In this document: piece after piece, positions 38,774 through 47,566 of the stretch
Layout: each line of letters starts with the position of its first letter
How positions within the stretch are numbered: position 1 is the stretch's first letter
Assembly (NCBI GenBank): GCA_964252015.1
Contig: CAXULW010000005.1
Coordinates: 62,001 to 126,000 of the forward strand
DNA from: CAXSBR01 sp964252015
Lineage (GTDB): Bacteria; Actinomycetota; Actinomycetes; Mycobacteriales; Jatrophihabitantaceae
Direction: 5' to 3'
DNA length: 64,000 nucleotides
Notes under the pieces: model-generated
What the model was told of the DNA's origin: nothing
The model's input: only the letters and a program-made list of their open reading frames with translations
Database searches by the model: none
Position numbers and translations under genes: made by a program

Positions 38774-39709
38774 ATGAGCTCGTTCCATCTCGCGTCCACG
38801 GCCCGCCACCTGGCCTGGGACAACAGCCTCGCGCCGGCGGCCGTCGTCGCCCCCGGAGACGAGCTGACGCTGGAGCTGGCCGATTCCTCGGGGGGCCAGA
38901 TCGAGCGTGGTGACGACGCATCCGCGCTGGGCCGCTTCGACATGAGCGTGGTCAACCCGTGCACCGGCCCGGTCCGGGTGGACGGGGCGGTGGCCGGTGA
39001 CGACCTGGTCGTGTCGATCCTGGACGTGAAGACCCGTGACTGGACGTGGACGGCCAACATCCCCGGGTTCGGCCTGCTCAGCGACGACTTCCCTGACCCG
39101 CATCTGTGGATCTCGACCGTCCATGACGGCGTGGTGTCGTTGCCGATCGGGATCGATCTGCCCGCCCAGCCGATGATCGGCACGATCGGCGTCGCCCCGG
39201 CCGCGCCCGGCCAGTCGCCGCTACTGGTTCCGACGGAGGCCGGCGGCAACATGGACATCGCCCAGGTCGGCGCCGGCACCACATTGCACCTGCCCGCCCG
39301 GGTGGACGGTGCCCTGTTCTCGGCGGGGGACGCGCACGCCGTGCAGGGCGACGGCGAGGTGTGCGGCACCGGCGCGGAGACCGCGGCCACGCTCACCGTG
39401 CGCTTCGACGTCGCGTCGGCGGCGTCAGCGTCGGCGGCCGGGTCGGAGTCACCGTGGTTCAAGCACACGAGGCGCCGCCCGGAGACGGCGTGGGTGGCCA
39501 CCACCGGCATTGCGCCCGATCTCTTCCGCGCGGCCCGGGACGCCACCCGGCGCGCGGTCGACCTCGTCTCGCGCTGTGCCGGGTTGGCCCCGATCGACGC
39601 CTATCTGCTGCTCAGCCTGACCGGCGAGCTGCGCATTTCCGAGATCGTCGACGCTCCGAACTGGGTGGTGACGATACACGTGCCGGCCGAGTTCGTCCGC
39701 CCGAGTTGA
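38774..39709 (+). CDS. Acetamidase/formamidase family protein
   Basis: A 311-residue cytosolic amidase that would release ammonia from formamide or acetamide. Family landmarks are NPCTGPVRVDGAVAGDDLVV, a VPTEAGGNMDIAQVGAGTTL stretch with the metal-site Asn/Asp, FSAGDAHAVQGDGEVCGTG, and DAYLLLSLTGELRISEIVD near the end. All of these are in the FmdA_AmdA family. Its stop overlaps a TTG of the next gene. A GC-rich spacer separates it from the MarR-MFS operon terminator. Confidence 0.88.
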   Translation: MSSFHLASTARHLAWDNSLAPAAVVAPGDELTLELADSSGGQIERGDDASALGRFDMSVVNPCTGPVRVDGAVAGDDLVVSILDVKTRDWTWTANIPGFGLLSDDFPDPHLWISTVHDGVVSLPIGIDLPAQPMIGTIGVAPAAPGQSPLLVPTEAGGNMDIAQVGAGTTLHLPARVDGALFSAGDAHAVQGDGEVCGTGAETAATLTVRFDVASAASASAAGSESPWFKHTRRRPETAWVATTGIAPDLFRAARDATRRAVDLVSRCAGLAPIDAYLLLSLTGELRISEIVDAPNWVVTIHVPAEFVRPS

Positions 39710-40464
39710 CGACCGCGCCGGACGACCGACCCGACCACGGCGATCGCGTCGCCGCGCCCGTTCTTGTCGCCACCGCGCACGGCACCCGCTCTAGGACGGG
39801 CTTGGCCACCGTTGCCGCGCTGGTCGACGAGGTGCGGCGCACCCGTCCGGGACTCGACGTTCGCAGCGCGTTCGTCGACGTGGCCGAACCGTTCCTGGCC
39901 GACGTCGTGGCCGCCGTTGACGGTCCGCTGGTGGTGGTGCCGGTGCTGCTGTCCCGCGGCTACCACGTCCGCGTCGACATCCCGCAGGCGCTGGCCGGCC
40001 GCCCGGACGCCACCGCCACCCCCGCCCTGGGGCCCGACCGGGCCGTGTCGCAGGCGTTGGCCGAGCGGCTGGCTGCGGCCCGGGCGCCCGGGGTTCCGGC
40101 CGGCGCACGGATCGTCCTGGTGGCCACTGGCTCCTCGGATCCGGACGCGGCCGAAGACCTGGCCGTGGCCGCCGCCGACCTGGCCGCGCTGGTACACACG
40201 CCCGTGCAGGCCGCGGTGATGAGCGGGCCGGGAGTTCCCTTCGCCGACGCCATCTCCGGCCACGACGCGGGCACCGTCGAGGTCGTCCCGTATCTGCTGG
40301 CGGAAGGCGTCTTCTACGACCGGCTGGTGGCGGAGTCGGGCCTACTCGGCGCGGTCACCGTGGGCTACCCGATCGGTGCCCATCCGGTGCTGGTCGAACT
40401 CATCCTGGCCCGTTACGACCTGGCCGTCGCGAATGCGGGCGAACCGAACCCGGGCGGACGGTAG
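39706..40464 (+). CDS. CbiX/SirB-type sirohydrochlorin chelatase-like protein
   Basis: A 252-residue protein with two CbiX-like halves. N-terminal VLVATAHGTRSRTG carries the conserved His used in metal insertion; the second half, IVLVATGSSDPDAAEDL, has VEVVPYLLAEGVFYDRL instead of a second clear His pair. It would insert cobalt or iron into sirohydrochlorin for cobalamin or sirohaem synthesis. TTG start overlaps the amidase stop (TTGA), so the two are coupled. No other tetrapyrrole gene is in the window. tRNA-Phe follows closely. Confidence 0.82.
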   Translation: MTTAPDDRPDHGDRVAAPVLVATAHGTRSRTGLATVAALVDEVRRTRPGLDVRSAFVDVAEPFLADVVAAVDGPLVVVPVLLSRGYHVRVDIPQALAGRPDATATPALGPDRAVSQALAERLAAARAPGVPAGARIVLVATGSSDPDAAEDLAVAAADLAALVHTPVQAAVMSGPGVPFADAISGHDAGTVEVVPYLLAEGVFYDRLVAESGLLGAVTVGYPIGAHPVLVELILARYDLAVANAGEPNPGGR

Positions 40465-40479
40465 ACTCCTCCCGGCACC

Positions 40480-40553
40480 GGCCAGGTAGCTCAGATGGTA
40501 CGAGCATCCGCCTGAAAAGCGGAGGGTCGGCGGTTCGATCCCGCCCCTGGCCA
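40480..40553 (+). tRNA. tRNA-Phe (anticodon GAA)
   Basis: Cloverleaf: acceptor GGCCAGG/CCTGGCC, anticodon loop CTGAAAA giving GAA, T arm GGCGG-TTCGATC-CCGCC, discriminator A. CCA is not encoded. Confidence 0.97.
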
Positions 40554-40725
40554 CCTCACGCGATCGCGAAGTCGCCCCCACGTAGCCGTCCCGGACCAGC
40601 CGGCACGGCCCGGGTGACATCGGACGGTCGACGGCTTCAGACCGAACCTTAAAGTGCCCTCACAAGGATGTTAAGGCCCTCTAGGGTCCGCCTGCTCCAG
40701 ACCACCAAACCGGCTAGCCTTGCCG

Positions 40726-40740
40726 GCTAACACCGTTAGC
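40726..40740. promoter_or_regulatory. 15-bp palindrome, TetR operator copy 1
   Basis: GCTAACACCGTTAGC has 6-bp arms around ACC. An identical core starts 25 bases downstream. Lies upstream of the F420-type reductase/TetR operon. Confidence 0.78.
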
Positions 40741-40748
40741 GTTACTCT

Positions 40749-40767
40749 GGGCTAACACCGTTAGCCC
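40749..40767. promoter_or_regulatory. 19-bp palindrome, TetR operator copy 2
   Basis: GGGCTAACACCGTTAGCCC has perfect 8-bp arms around ACC and ends 22 bases before the reductase ATG. The two sites are 25 bp apart centre to centre, compatible with two repressor dimers. The regulator is most likely the TetR encoded at 41251-41844. Confidence 0.82.
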
Positions 40768-40789
40768 ACCTAAGACGGAAGGCCCGACC

Positions 40790-41254
40790 ATGAACGAGAC
40801 CGCCAACCACTACCGCGCCCCCGGCTGGTTCACCCGCAACGTGTTCAACCGCACGGTCGCGCGGCTCACCCGGATGGGCGTGAGCGTGCTCGGCTCCCGG
40901 GTGCTGGAAACTCGAGGCCGGCAGAGCGGGCTGCCGCGGCGCACGCCGGTCAACCTGCTCACCGTCGACGGCCACGAGTACCTGGTCTCGCCCCGCGGCA
41001 ACGGTCAATGGGTGCGCAACGTCCGAGCCGACGGCGGCCGGCTCACCCTCATCCTGGGCCGCCGGCGACAGGCGTACGTGGCGCACGAACTTGCGACAGA
41101 CGACGTGCGCACCGCGCAGATCCTGCGCGCATACCTCAAGCGCTGGAAGGCCGAGGTGGGCGTCTTCTTCGACGGCACCGGCCCCGACTCCACCGACGCC
41201 GAGCTGGCCGCCATCGCACCCAAGCATCCGATCTTCGAGCTCACCGCCGCGTGA
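40790..41254 (+). CDS. F420-type nitroreductase family (deazaflavin-dependent) oxidoreductase
   Basis: A 154-residue protein of the deazaflavin-dependent nitroreductase (Ddn/FDOR) family, which use reduced F420 for quinone or nitro reduction. Visible motifs are LETRGRQSGLPRRTPVNLLT (F420 phosphate-binding region), GHEYLVSPRGNGQWVRNVRAD, and the C-terminal DAELAAIAPKHPIFEL that the family shares. ATG with GGAAGG 7 bases upstream. Its stop overlaps the GTG of the TetR gene (GTGA). Two palindromes upstream make it ligand-regulated. The substrate may be a toxic quinone or xenobiotic, by inference. Confidence 0.88.
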   Translation: MNETANHYRAPGWFTRNVFNRTVARLTRMGVSVLGSRVLETRGRQSGLPRRTPVNLLTVDGHEYLVSPRGNGQWVRNVRADGGRLTLILGRRRQAYVAHELATDDVRTAQILRAYLKRWKAEVGVFFDGTGPDSTDAELAAIAPKHPIFELTAA

Positions 41255-41844
41255 CTTCGCGCCCCCGACGAGCGCTCCCGCCCGTCGCGCCGCGCCCGGA
41301 ACCCCCAGCGCGTAGTGACCGGGTGAACCAGATCGTCGCCGCCGCACGCCAGGTCGTCGACACCGAAGGCGCGGACGCCCTGACCATGCGCCGGATCGGC
41401 CACGAGCTCGGTATCAAGGCGCCCTCGCTCTACAAACACCTGCCCAGCCGTGATGCCGTTATTGCGCAGCTGATCGACGAGGCCTTGTTCGACAGCGGTG
41501 ACCTGATGCATGCGGCGGTATCGGCACCCGCGGCCGACGCCGTCGGCGGTCCGGTCACGCCTCTGCTGCGCGCCTACCGAAGCTTCGGTCGCGACCATCC
41601 CCACCTCTACCGCCTGGTGACGGCCGGCAACCTGCCCCGCTCCGAGCTCACCCCTGGGCTCGAAGATTGGGCCGGCGAACCGTTCTACCGCGCCACCGGC
41701 GAGCCGTACCGCGCCCAAGCGCTGTGGGCGTTCGCGCACGGCACCCTCATCCTCGAGGTCGACGGGCGCTTCCCGCCGGGGTCCGACCTGGACCAGACCT
41801 GGCAGGAAGGCGCCCGCGCCTTCGCTCGAGAAAAGGTCTCTTGA
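41251..41844 (+). CDS. TetR-family regulator of the F420-type reductase
   Basis: A 197-residue repressor with an N-terminal HTH, ALTMRRIGHELGIKAPSLYKHL, and a C-terminal domain of the TetR_C type (WAGEPFYRATGEPYRAQALW). GTG overlaps the reductase stop, so the repressor is made from the same message, giving autoregulation through the operators at 40726-40767. It likely responds to the reductase's substrate. Confidence 0.88.
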   Translation: MTSRPRRALPPVAPRPEPPARSDRVNQIVAAARQVVDTEGADALTMRRIGHELGIKAPSLYKHLPSRDAVIAQLIDEALFDSGDLMHAAVSAPAADAVGGPVTPLLRAYRSFGRDHPHLYRLVTAGNLPRSELTPGLEDWAGEPFYRATGEPYRAQALWAFAHGTLILEVDGRFPPGSDLDQTWQEGARAFAREKVS

Positions 41845-41983
41845 GTCGCCGGTGAATTCTCGCGCGCGAGCGCGGCCAGGATCGGAGTCAGCTGCCGGCG
41901 CTCGGATGCAGCCAACGCAGCGCCGGGGAAGAGCGACGGGCCGCCGCGTGCCCGCCCCGCTCGACCGGACCAGGCCCGAGCTC

Positions 41984-42406
41984 TTAGTCGAGTTCGTACA
42001 GCTCGTAAGTCAGGGTGGTGCCGTCTCGTACGCCCTTGCCGACGGCCTGGACGTGGTTGAGCCACTGCAGCGCCGGATCGTCGGTCTCGAAGGTGGGGGT
42101 GATGTACACCGAGGCCCCGGTCGCCGGCATGTTCTCGGCCCGGCCGCGGTAGGCGACGCTCAGGTGGTGGCCCGTCGGCGTCGCGAGCAGCAGCCGCGCG
42201 TCCACGCTGACCGAGCCGTCGGCGTGCACCGTCAGCCAATCGCTGGAACCGCCGGCCTGGCTCGCCCGAACCCGATCGCCGGTGAGTTCGCACGTCCGCG
42301 CCTCGCCGATCACGCGGGTGTTCAGCGGCAGGCCGTCGATGCGGGTGTGCTGGGAGATGACGATCGTGAGCGTCGCGAGCGGACGCAGCTGCAGCGTGGG
42401 CGGCAC
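41984..42406 (-). CDS. DUF3237 domain protein
   Basis: A 140-residue soluble beta-barrel-like protein of the DUF3237 family, function unknown. It matches the family's GSSDWLTVHADGSVSVDARL and TPFETDD-like FETDDPALQWLNHVQAVGKG stretches. The start is the GTG at 42406. It is in line with the response regulator gene 21 bases upstream, so the two may share a transcript, and convergent with the TetR gene. No partner is evident. Confidence 0.8.
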   Translation of the reverse strand: MPPTLQLRPLATLTIVISQHTRIDGLPLNTRVIGEARTCELTGDRVRASQAGGSSDWLTVHADGSVSVDARLLLATPTGHHLSVAYRGRAENMPATGASVYITPTFETDDPALQWLNHVQAVGKGVRDGTTLTYELYELD

Positions 42407-42427
42407 TCGTCCGAACCTACTGTCCGT

Positions 42428-43108
42428 CTACGGAGCCCGCGTGACAAAGCCGGATTCGTAGGCCAGGACCACGGCCTGGACGCGGTCGCGGACCTCGAGC
42501 TTGGTGAGGATTCGGGCAACATGCGTCTTCACGGTGGTCTCGGCCACCACGAACTCCCGCGCGATCTCGGCGTTGGAGAGCCCGCGGGCGATGAGGCGCA
42601 GCACCTGGAGCTCGCGTTCGGTCAGCGCGGCTACGGCCGCCGGAATGCCGGCTGACCCGGCCGGCGCCAGGGCGGCGGCGAACTGCTCAACCAGGCGACG
42701 GGTGATGGACGGCTCGATCAGGGCGTCGCCGCCGGCCGCGGCCCGGACGGCGGCGACCAACCGCGAGGCCGGCGCGTCCTTGAGCAGAAACCCGTAGGCG
42801 CCGGCCCGCAGTGCCCGCACGACGTACTCGTTCTGGTCGAACGTGGTCAGCACGACCACCCGCGGCCCGTCGGGCGACTTCGTCAGCTGCTCGGTCGCGG
42901 CCAGCCCGTCCAACTTGGGCATCCGAATGTCCATCAGGACCACGTCGGGCCGCAGCCGGCGGGCCTGGGCCACCGCGTCGACACCGTCCTCCGCCTCCCC
43001 CACCACCTCAATCCCCGGCTCGGACGCCAGGATCACCCGGAACCCGGCCCGCAGGAGCTGCTGGTCGTCGGCGATGAGCACGCGGATCGGCTCGCTGGGC
43101 TCAGGCAC
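42428..43108 (-). CDS. NarL/FixJ-type response regulator
   Basis: A 226-residue two-component regulator. The receiver domain has LIADDQQLLRAGF, phosphoacceptor Asp60 in VLMDIRMPKLDG, TTFDQNEYVVRALRAGAYGFL and the Lys of LLKDAP. A LuxR-type DNA-binding domain follows (LTERELQVLRLIARGLSNAEIA and VKTHVARILTKL). GTG start. It faces away from the three membrane-protein genes that follow, of which the last is an intact histidine kinase and the likely partner. It would read an envelope signal. Confidence 0.92.
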   Translation of the reverse strand: MPEPSEPIRVLIADDQQLLRAGFRVILASEPGIEVVGEAEDGVDAVAQARRLRPDVVLMDIRMPKLDGLAATEQLTKSPDGPRVVVLTTFDQNEYVVRALRAGAYGFLLKDAPASRLVAAVRAAAGGDALIEPSITRRLVEQFAAALAPAGSAGIPAAVAALTERELQVLRLIARGLSNAEIAREFVVAETTVKTHVARILTKLEVRDRVQAVVLAYESGFVTRAP

Positions 43109-43253
43109 GCGCTCATTGTCGCCCCCGCGTCATCCGTGCGGAGTACGGGCCCGGCCCAGATCGTCCCCGGTGAGGACGCCGACTACGCCCGGCCGTTCCT
43201 AGGTTCATCACCACACCGGATTGGCCGGTGACCATTCGAGAGGAACATCAGTA

Positions 43254-43784
43254 ATGAACAGCATCCTGCGCGGCGTCCGGCCGCTCGACTACCTGCTCGC
43301 CGCCGGCCTCACCGCGCTCGGCGTCGTGCTCATGCTCGCCAACATCAACGGGTCGAACGACGGCACCCGGGTCGACTCCACGTCCTGGGTCATGATCCCG
43401 GTCTTCGCGGCGGCCACCGTGCCGATCCTCTGGCGGCGCGCCAACCTCTGGGCCGTGCTCGGCGTCACCGCGGCGGCGCTCGTCGTCCACGACGTCGCGT
43501 TCGGGTGGGTCGTGCGCTGCGGGGCCGGCCTGCCGTTGGCGTTCGCGCTGGCCTACGCGGTCGGGCGCTTGATGACCGACCGCAAGCAGTCCTACAGTGC
43601 GCTGGCGGCAGTGATCGGCATCCAGTTCCTTGTGCTCTTCCAGGACTCGGCCGCAGGATTGGGCATCATCCCGTTCACCGCGGCGATCTCGGCGGCGTTC
43701 TGGGGGGTTGGGCTCTACGTGGCGAAGCGCTCGTCGAGCACGGTTGCCGCCTCGGTGCCCGCTCCCGTCGAGACGTTCGTCTGA
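43254..43784 (+). CDS. Membrane sensor-domain protein, paralogue of the next gene's N-terminal half
   Basis: A 176-residue polytopic protein (about five helices). It is clearly homologous along its whole length to the membrane half of the next gene's protein: both share RVDS-SW, the stretch VVRCGAGLPLAF and a matching pattern of helices. It has no kinase, DNA-binding or other soluble domain. ATG with GAGAGGA upstream. It might be a stand-alone sensor, or a piece of an old kinase gene that lost its cytosolic half. It is co-oriented with the next two genes, 30 bases ahead of the first. Confidence 0.82.
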   Translation: MNSILRGVRPLDYLLAAGLTALGVVLMLANINGSNDGTRVDSTSWVMIPVFAAATVPILWRRANLWAVLGVTAAALVVHDVAFGWVVRCGAGLPLAFALAYAVGRLMTDRKQSYSALAAVIGIQFLVLFQDSAAGLGIIPFTAAISAAFWGVGLYVAKRSSSTVAASVPAPVETFV

Positions 43785-43814
43785 CCTGCACCACGCAGCG
43801 GTGAGGAGGTAGCC

Positions 43815-44954
43815 ATGAGGGCACGGATTATGGCGGGGATCCGTCCGGTCGACGCCGTGGTGGCCGGGACCCTCTGCCTCCTCGCCGCGGTGCTGGCCAT
43901 TGCGAACATCAAGAGCACCGATGCGGCCACTCGGGTCGACTCGCACTCGTGGCTGCAGCTGCCCGTCTTCGTGGCCGCCATGCTCCCCGTGCTCTGGTGG
44001 CGGCGCAACCTGATCGCAGCGGTGCTGGCCTCGGCCGGCCTGCTGCTCGTGCACGTCCTCGCGTTCGGGTATGTGGTCCGCTGCGGAGCCGGACTGCCGC
44101 TGGCCTTCCTGCTGGCCTTCCTGTGCGGATTCGCCTACCCCCAGCTGCGCGAGCGGATGACCGCGCTGGGGTTGTCGGTGGTGCTGGCCGCGATCGTGCT
44201 GATCTGGGACACCGCGGCCGGACCGTCGATCCTGCCCGTGGTGGCGGTGCTGCAGGCCGGGCTGTACGGGATCGGGCGGGTGGTGGCGCAGCGCGCACGG
44301 ATGGCCGCCGAGCTGCGCCAACGCAACGAGGAACTGCGGGTGCTGCGCGACGAGCGGGCGGCGCTCGAGGTGAGCGACGACCGGGCCCAGCTCTCGGCCC
44401 GGCTGGAGACGCTGCTGGATCAGCGTCTGCGCCAATTGGCGGCGGCGGCCGAGGAGGGGACGGCCGCCGCTGATCCGGCCACGGTGCAGTCACTCCTGGT
44501 CAGCCTCGAGCAGGACAGCCGCCGGACGTTGGGCGACATGCGCGAGATCGTCGGCCAGCTGCGCGGCGGCGAGGTGGCCCTGGCCCCCGCGCCGTCGGTG
44601 GCCCACCTGGACGCCCTGCTCGCCCGGCACGTGCACGGCGGATCGCGCCTACAGGTCAGCGGTAATCCCCGGGTGCTGCCGGCCAGCGTCGAGCTGTCGG
44701 CCTACCGCATCGTCGAGCACCTGGTCACCGCCCTGGCCGACAAGCCGTCGGCGCCGGTAGGCGTGATCATGACGTTCACCGACGACGCGCTCGAGGTTCT
44801 TGTCGCCGGATCGGTGCCGAGGGGCTCGGATCTGCGTGGCGCAGTCGGCCGGGCCCGGGAGCGGGCCCTGCTGCACGCCGGCTCCCTCGACCTGACGGTG
44901 TCGCGGGGACGGGCGCGAGTGCTGGCGCACCTGCCGGTACTGAGCGACGTCTGA
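43815..44954 (+). CDS. Degenerate (pseudo-) histidine kinase with membrane sensor
   Basis: A 379-residue membrane protein: N-terminal membrane half (residues ~1-160), coiled coil (~160-185), then remains of a HisKA_3/HATPase module. Where a kinase would have the phospho-His motif, it reads DDRAQLSARLETLLDQRL with no His. The ATP-binding N-box position reads AYRIVEHLVTAL without the Asn, and no clear G-boxes follow, so catalysis is unlikely. ATG with GAGGAGG 5 bases upstream. It lies just before an intact kinase, so it could form heterodimers with it or act as a scaffold. Confidence 0.8.
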   Translation: MRARIMAGIRPVDAVVAGTLCLLAAVLAIANIKSTDAATRVDSHSWLQLPVFVAAMLPVLWWRRNLIAAVLASAGLLLVHVLAFGYVVRCGAGLPLAFLLAFLCGFAYPQLRERMTALGLSVVLAAIVLIWDTAAGPSILPVVAVLQAGLYGIGRVVAQRARMAAELRQRNEELRVLRDERAALEVSDDRAQLSARLETLLDQRLRQLAAAAEEGTAAADPATVQSLLVSLEQDSRRTLGDMREIVGQLRGGEVALAPAPSVAHLDALLARHVHGGSRLQVSGNPRVLPASVELSAYRIVEHLVTALADKPSAPVGVIMTFTDDALEVLVAGSVPRGSDLRGAVGRARERALLHAGSLDLTVSRGRARVLAHLPVLSDV

Positions 44955-44956
44955 CG

Positions 44957-46114
44957 ATGGACCGCGGGCGCGCCCTGGCCGGGCGGTACCAGGGATTGTT
45001 GATCGCACTCGCCGCGCTGGCGTTCACCGTGGTCCCGCTTGTGGTGGACGGGGGCGCGCACGGTCCGGCCGAGTCGATCGGCGCGATCTGCACGGTCGCG
45101 GGCGCGCTGGGCCTGGCCTGGTGGCGGCGTTACCCGACCGTGGTGGTGGTGGCCGGCCCCGCCCTGCTCGCGGTCTGCGTGTTCACCGGTCCGGACCCGA
45201 GCGACTTCGTGCTGCCGGTGCTGATGGCGTACGGCGCTCTGGCCGCCGAGCACTTCAGCGGCCGGGCGGCCTGGGCCGCGGGACTGGGCTGCGCCATCTA
45301 CATCGCCATGGTCTATACAGTCACGGGCCAATGGGACAGCCCGGGGCTGTTCATCCTCGTCGCCCCGGGATTCCTCGCCGGGACCGCGTTGCGCCTGCGC
45401 CGCGAGACCGCCGAGCAGCTGGCCGAGCGCGGGCGCGAACTCGAGGCGGAGCGCGACCTGTTCGCCCAGGTCTCGGTGCGCAACGAGCGGGCGCGGATCG
45501 CCAGCGAACTGCACGACATCGTCGGTCACGCGCTCAGCGTCATGGTGGTCCAGGCGGCGGCCGGTCAGCGGTTGGCCCCGAACTCGCCCGAAGCGGCGGT
45601 GGAGTCGCTGGCGGTGATCGCCGAGTCCGCCCGCCTCGGCCGGGCCGATCTGCAGCGGCTGATCGACCTGCTCGCTGGTACCGAGGTGGCCACCCCCGAC
45701 CTGGCGCTCATCGACGAGGTGGTCAATCAGGCGGCGCGCAGTGGGCTTCGGGTGACCTGCCGACTCGAGGGCACGCGCGATGGGCTGCGCTCGGAGGCGG
45801 CCCACGCCGCGTTTCGAGTGGTGCAGGAGAGCCTGACGAACGCGCTGCGCCATGCCCCCGGAGCGGAGGTTCGGGTGCTGATCCGCAGCGAGGCCGACGG
45901 CCGGGCGGTGAGCGTGCGGGTGGAGAACGACGCGGTTCCGCAGCGCGCGTCCATCCGTTCCAGCACCGGCGCCGGCGTCGCCGCGGAAGCCGGTACCGGG
46001 CGTGGCCTGATCGGCCTGCGCGAGCGCGTGCTGGATCTTGGTGGGACGTTCTCGGCCGGCCCGGCCACCAGCGGGGGGTGGACGGTGGAGGCCCAGCTGG
46101 CCACCGGACACTGA
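44957..46114 (+). CDS. Sensor histidine kinase (NarX/DesK-like)
   Basis: A 385-residue membrane kinase. Several N-terminal helices (~20-145) and a linker precede a HisKA_3 domain with the phosphoacceptor His186 in ARIASELHDIVGHALSVMVV. The HATPase domain has RVVQESLTNALRHAPGAEV (N-box intact), and GTGRGLIGLRERVLDLGG near the end. Its start lies 2 bases after the pseudokinase stop. The partner regulator is the divergent NarL-type gene at 42428-43108. The stimulus is unknown, perhaps set by the duplicated membrane sensors upstream. Confidence 0.92.
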   Translation: MDRGRALAGRYQGLLIALAALAFTVVPLVVDGGAHGPAESIGAICTVAGALGLAWWRRYPTVVVVAGPALLAVCVFTGPDPSDFVLPVLMAYGALAAEHFSGRAAWAAGLGCAIYIAMVYTVTGQWDSPGLFILVAPGFLAGTALRLRRETAEQLAERGRELEAERDLFAQVSVRNERARIASELHDIVGHALSVMVVQAAAGQRLAPNSPEAAVESLAVIAESARLGRADLQRLIDLLAGTEVATPDLALIDEVVNQAARSGLRVTCRLEGTRDGLRSEAAHAAFRVVQESLTNALRHAPGAEVRVLIRSEADGRAVSVRVENDAVPQRASIRSSTGAGVAAEAGTGRGLIGLRERVLDLGGTFSAGPATSGGWTVEAQLATGH

Positions 46115-46153
46115 GAGCAGCACGGGCGGCAACGATCACCGGGAGGGGGAAGC

Positions 46154-47560
46154 ATGGACGCACTCCCCGACCCGCCCGATGAGGTCTCAGCCAACCTGAT
46201 CGACCAGATCCGCATCGGCGTCGACGGCGTGCGGGCGTGGGAGGCCGGCTACGGTCACGTCGACCCGCACGAGAGCGTCCACGTTTCCGCCAGCCGAACC
46301 GCCGACGTCCTGGACGATCTGGTCCATCGGCTGCACGACAATTACCCGTTCTTCCACCCGCGTTACGCCGGCCAGATGTTGAAGCCGCCGCACCCGGTGG
46401 CGGTCGCCGCCTACGCCACGGCCATGCAGATCAACCCGAACGCCCACGCCCTCGACGGGGGGCCGGCCACGGCCCGGTTGGAACGCGAGGCGGTGGCGGC
46501 CCTGGCCACGATGTTCGGCTTTCCCCAGCACCTCGGCCACCTCACCTCGAGCGGCACGATCGCCAACCTGGAGGCGCTGTTCATCGCCCGATCCCTGCAC
46601 CCGGGCGCCGGGGTCGCCTTCAGCGCCGAAGCGCACTACACCCACGCGCGGATGTGCCAGGTCCTCGGCATCGACGGCTTCTCGGTGCCGGCCGACGCCC
46701 GCGGCCGGATGGACCTGACCGAGCTGGAGAACCTGCTGGCCACCGGCCAGGTCGGCACCGTCGTCGCCACGGCCGGAACCACGGGTCTGGGCGCGGTCGA
46801 CCAGGTCCACGAGATCGTGCCGCTGGCGCACAGATTCGGCGCCCGGGTGCACGTAGACAGCGCCTACGGCGGCTTTTTCACCCTCCTGGCGGCGCCGCCC
46901 GCACCGTCCGTCGCCCCGGAGCCGTGGCTGGCCATCGCCGGCGCGGACTCCGTCGTCATCGACCCGCACAAACATGGACTACAGCCCTACGGTTGCGGCG
47001 CCGTGCTCTTCCGGGACCCCAGCGTCGGACGCTTCTACGACCACGACTCGCCCTACACGTACTTCACGTCGGCCGAGCTGCATCTGGGTGAGATCTCGCT
47101 GGAGTGCTCCCGGGCCGGTGCGGCTGCGGCCGCGTTCTGGGCCACGCTGCAGGTTTTCCCGCTCGCGGCCAAGACCGGCTTCGGACCGATCCTGGGCGCC
47201 TGCCGTCGGGCCGCGCTGCGGTGGGACGACTTGCTGGAGACGTCGGCCGAGCTCGCGGTCTACCAGGCCGCCGAGCTCGACATCGTCACCTACTTCGACC
47301 GACGCGCCCGCAGCACCTCGCAGGTCAGCGCGAACAGCGAGCGGGTGCTGCACGCCGGGATGGCCAGTGCGGATCCGGTGTTCGTCTCCACCCTGACCGT
47401 GACGTCGGGCGAGTTCGCCCGCCGCCATCCCGGTGTCGAGGTCGACTCCGAGCGCGTCACCATCCTGCGCAGCGTGCTGATGAAACCCGAACACGAGGCG
47501 GCTGTGCCCTGGCTGGTGTCCAGGCTCGCCGACCTGATGTCGGCCGGACGAGCCGACTGA
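46154..47560 (+). CDS. Group II PLP-dependent decarboxylase
   Basis: A 468-residue PLP enzyme of the aromatic-amino-acid/glutamate decarboxylase fold. Visible features are LTSSGTIANLEALFIARSL (PLP phosphate region), VHVDSAYGGFFTLL with the cofactor Asp, and the catalytic Lys273 in VIDPHKHGLQPYGCGAVLF. The C-terminal YFD-type segment is close to that of Asp/Glu- and aromatic-decarboxylase relatives. Possible products are tyramine, tryptamine or beta-alanine; the substrate cannot be chosen from sequence alone. ATG; the gene is convergent with the exporter gene, with a repeated spacer between. Confidence 0.88.
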   Translation: MDALPDPPDEVSANLIDQIRIGVDGVRAWEAGYGHVDPHESVHVSASRTADVLDDLVHRLHDNYPFFHPRYAGQMLKPPHPVAVAAYATAMQINPNAHALDGGPATARLEREAVAALATMFGFPQHLGHLTSSGTIANLEALFIARSLHPGAGVAFSAEAHYTHARMCQVLGIDGFSVPADARGRMDLTELENLLATGQVGTVVATAGTTGLGAVDQVHEIVPLAHRFGARVHVDSAYGGFFTLLAAPPAPSVAPEPWLAIAGADSVVIDPHKHGLQPYGCGAVLFRDPSVGRFYDHDSPYTYFTSAELHLGEISLECSRAGAAAAAFWATLQVFPLAAKTGFGPILGACRRAALRWDDLLETSAELAVYQAAELDIVTYFDRRARSTSQVSANSERVLHAGMASADPVFVSTLTVTSGEFARRHPGVEVDSERVTILRSVLMKPEHEAAVPWLVSRLADLMSAGRAD

Positions 47561-47566
47561 CGCCTG

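Noticed and set aside
40342..40620. 92-residue minus-strand ORF with RGGIEPPTLRFSG
   Set aside because: Antisense translation of tRNA-Phe; also overlaps the chelatase gene.
43815..44954. Functional histidine kinase
   Set aside because: Phospho-His and ATP-binding Asn are missing, so I list it as degenerate despite its domain layout.
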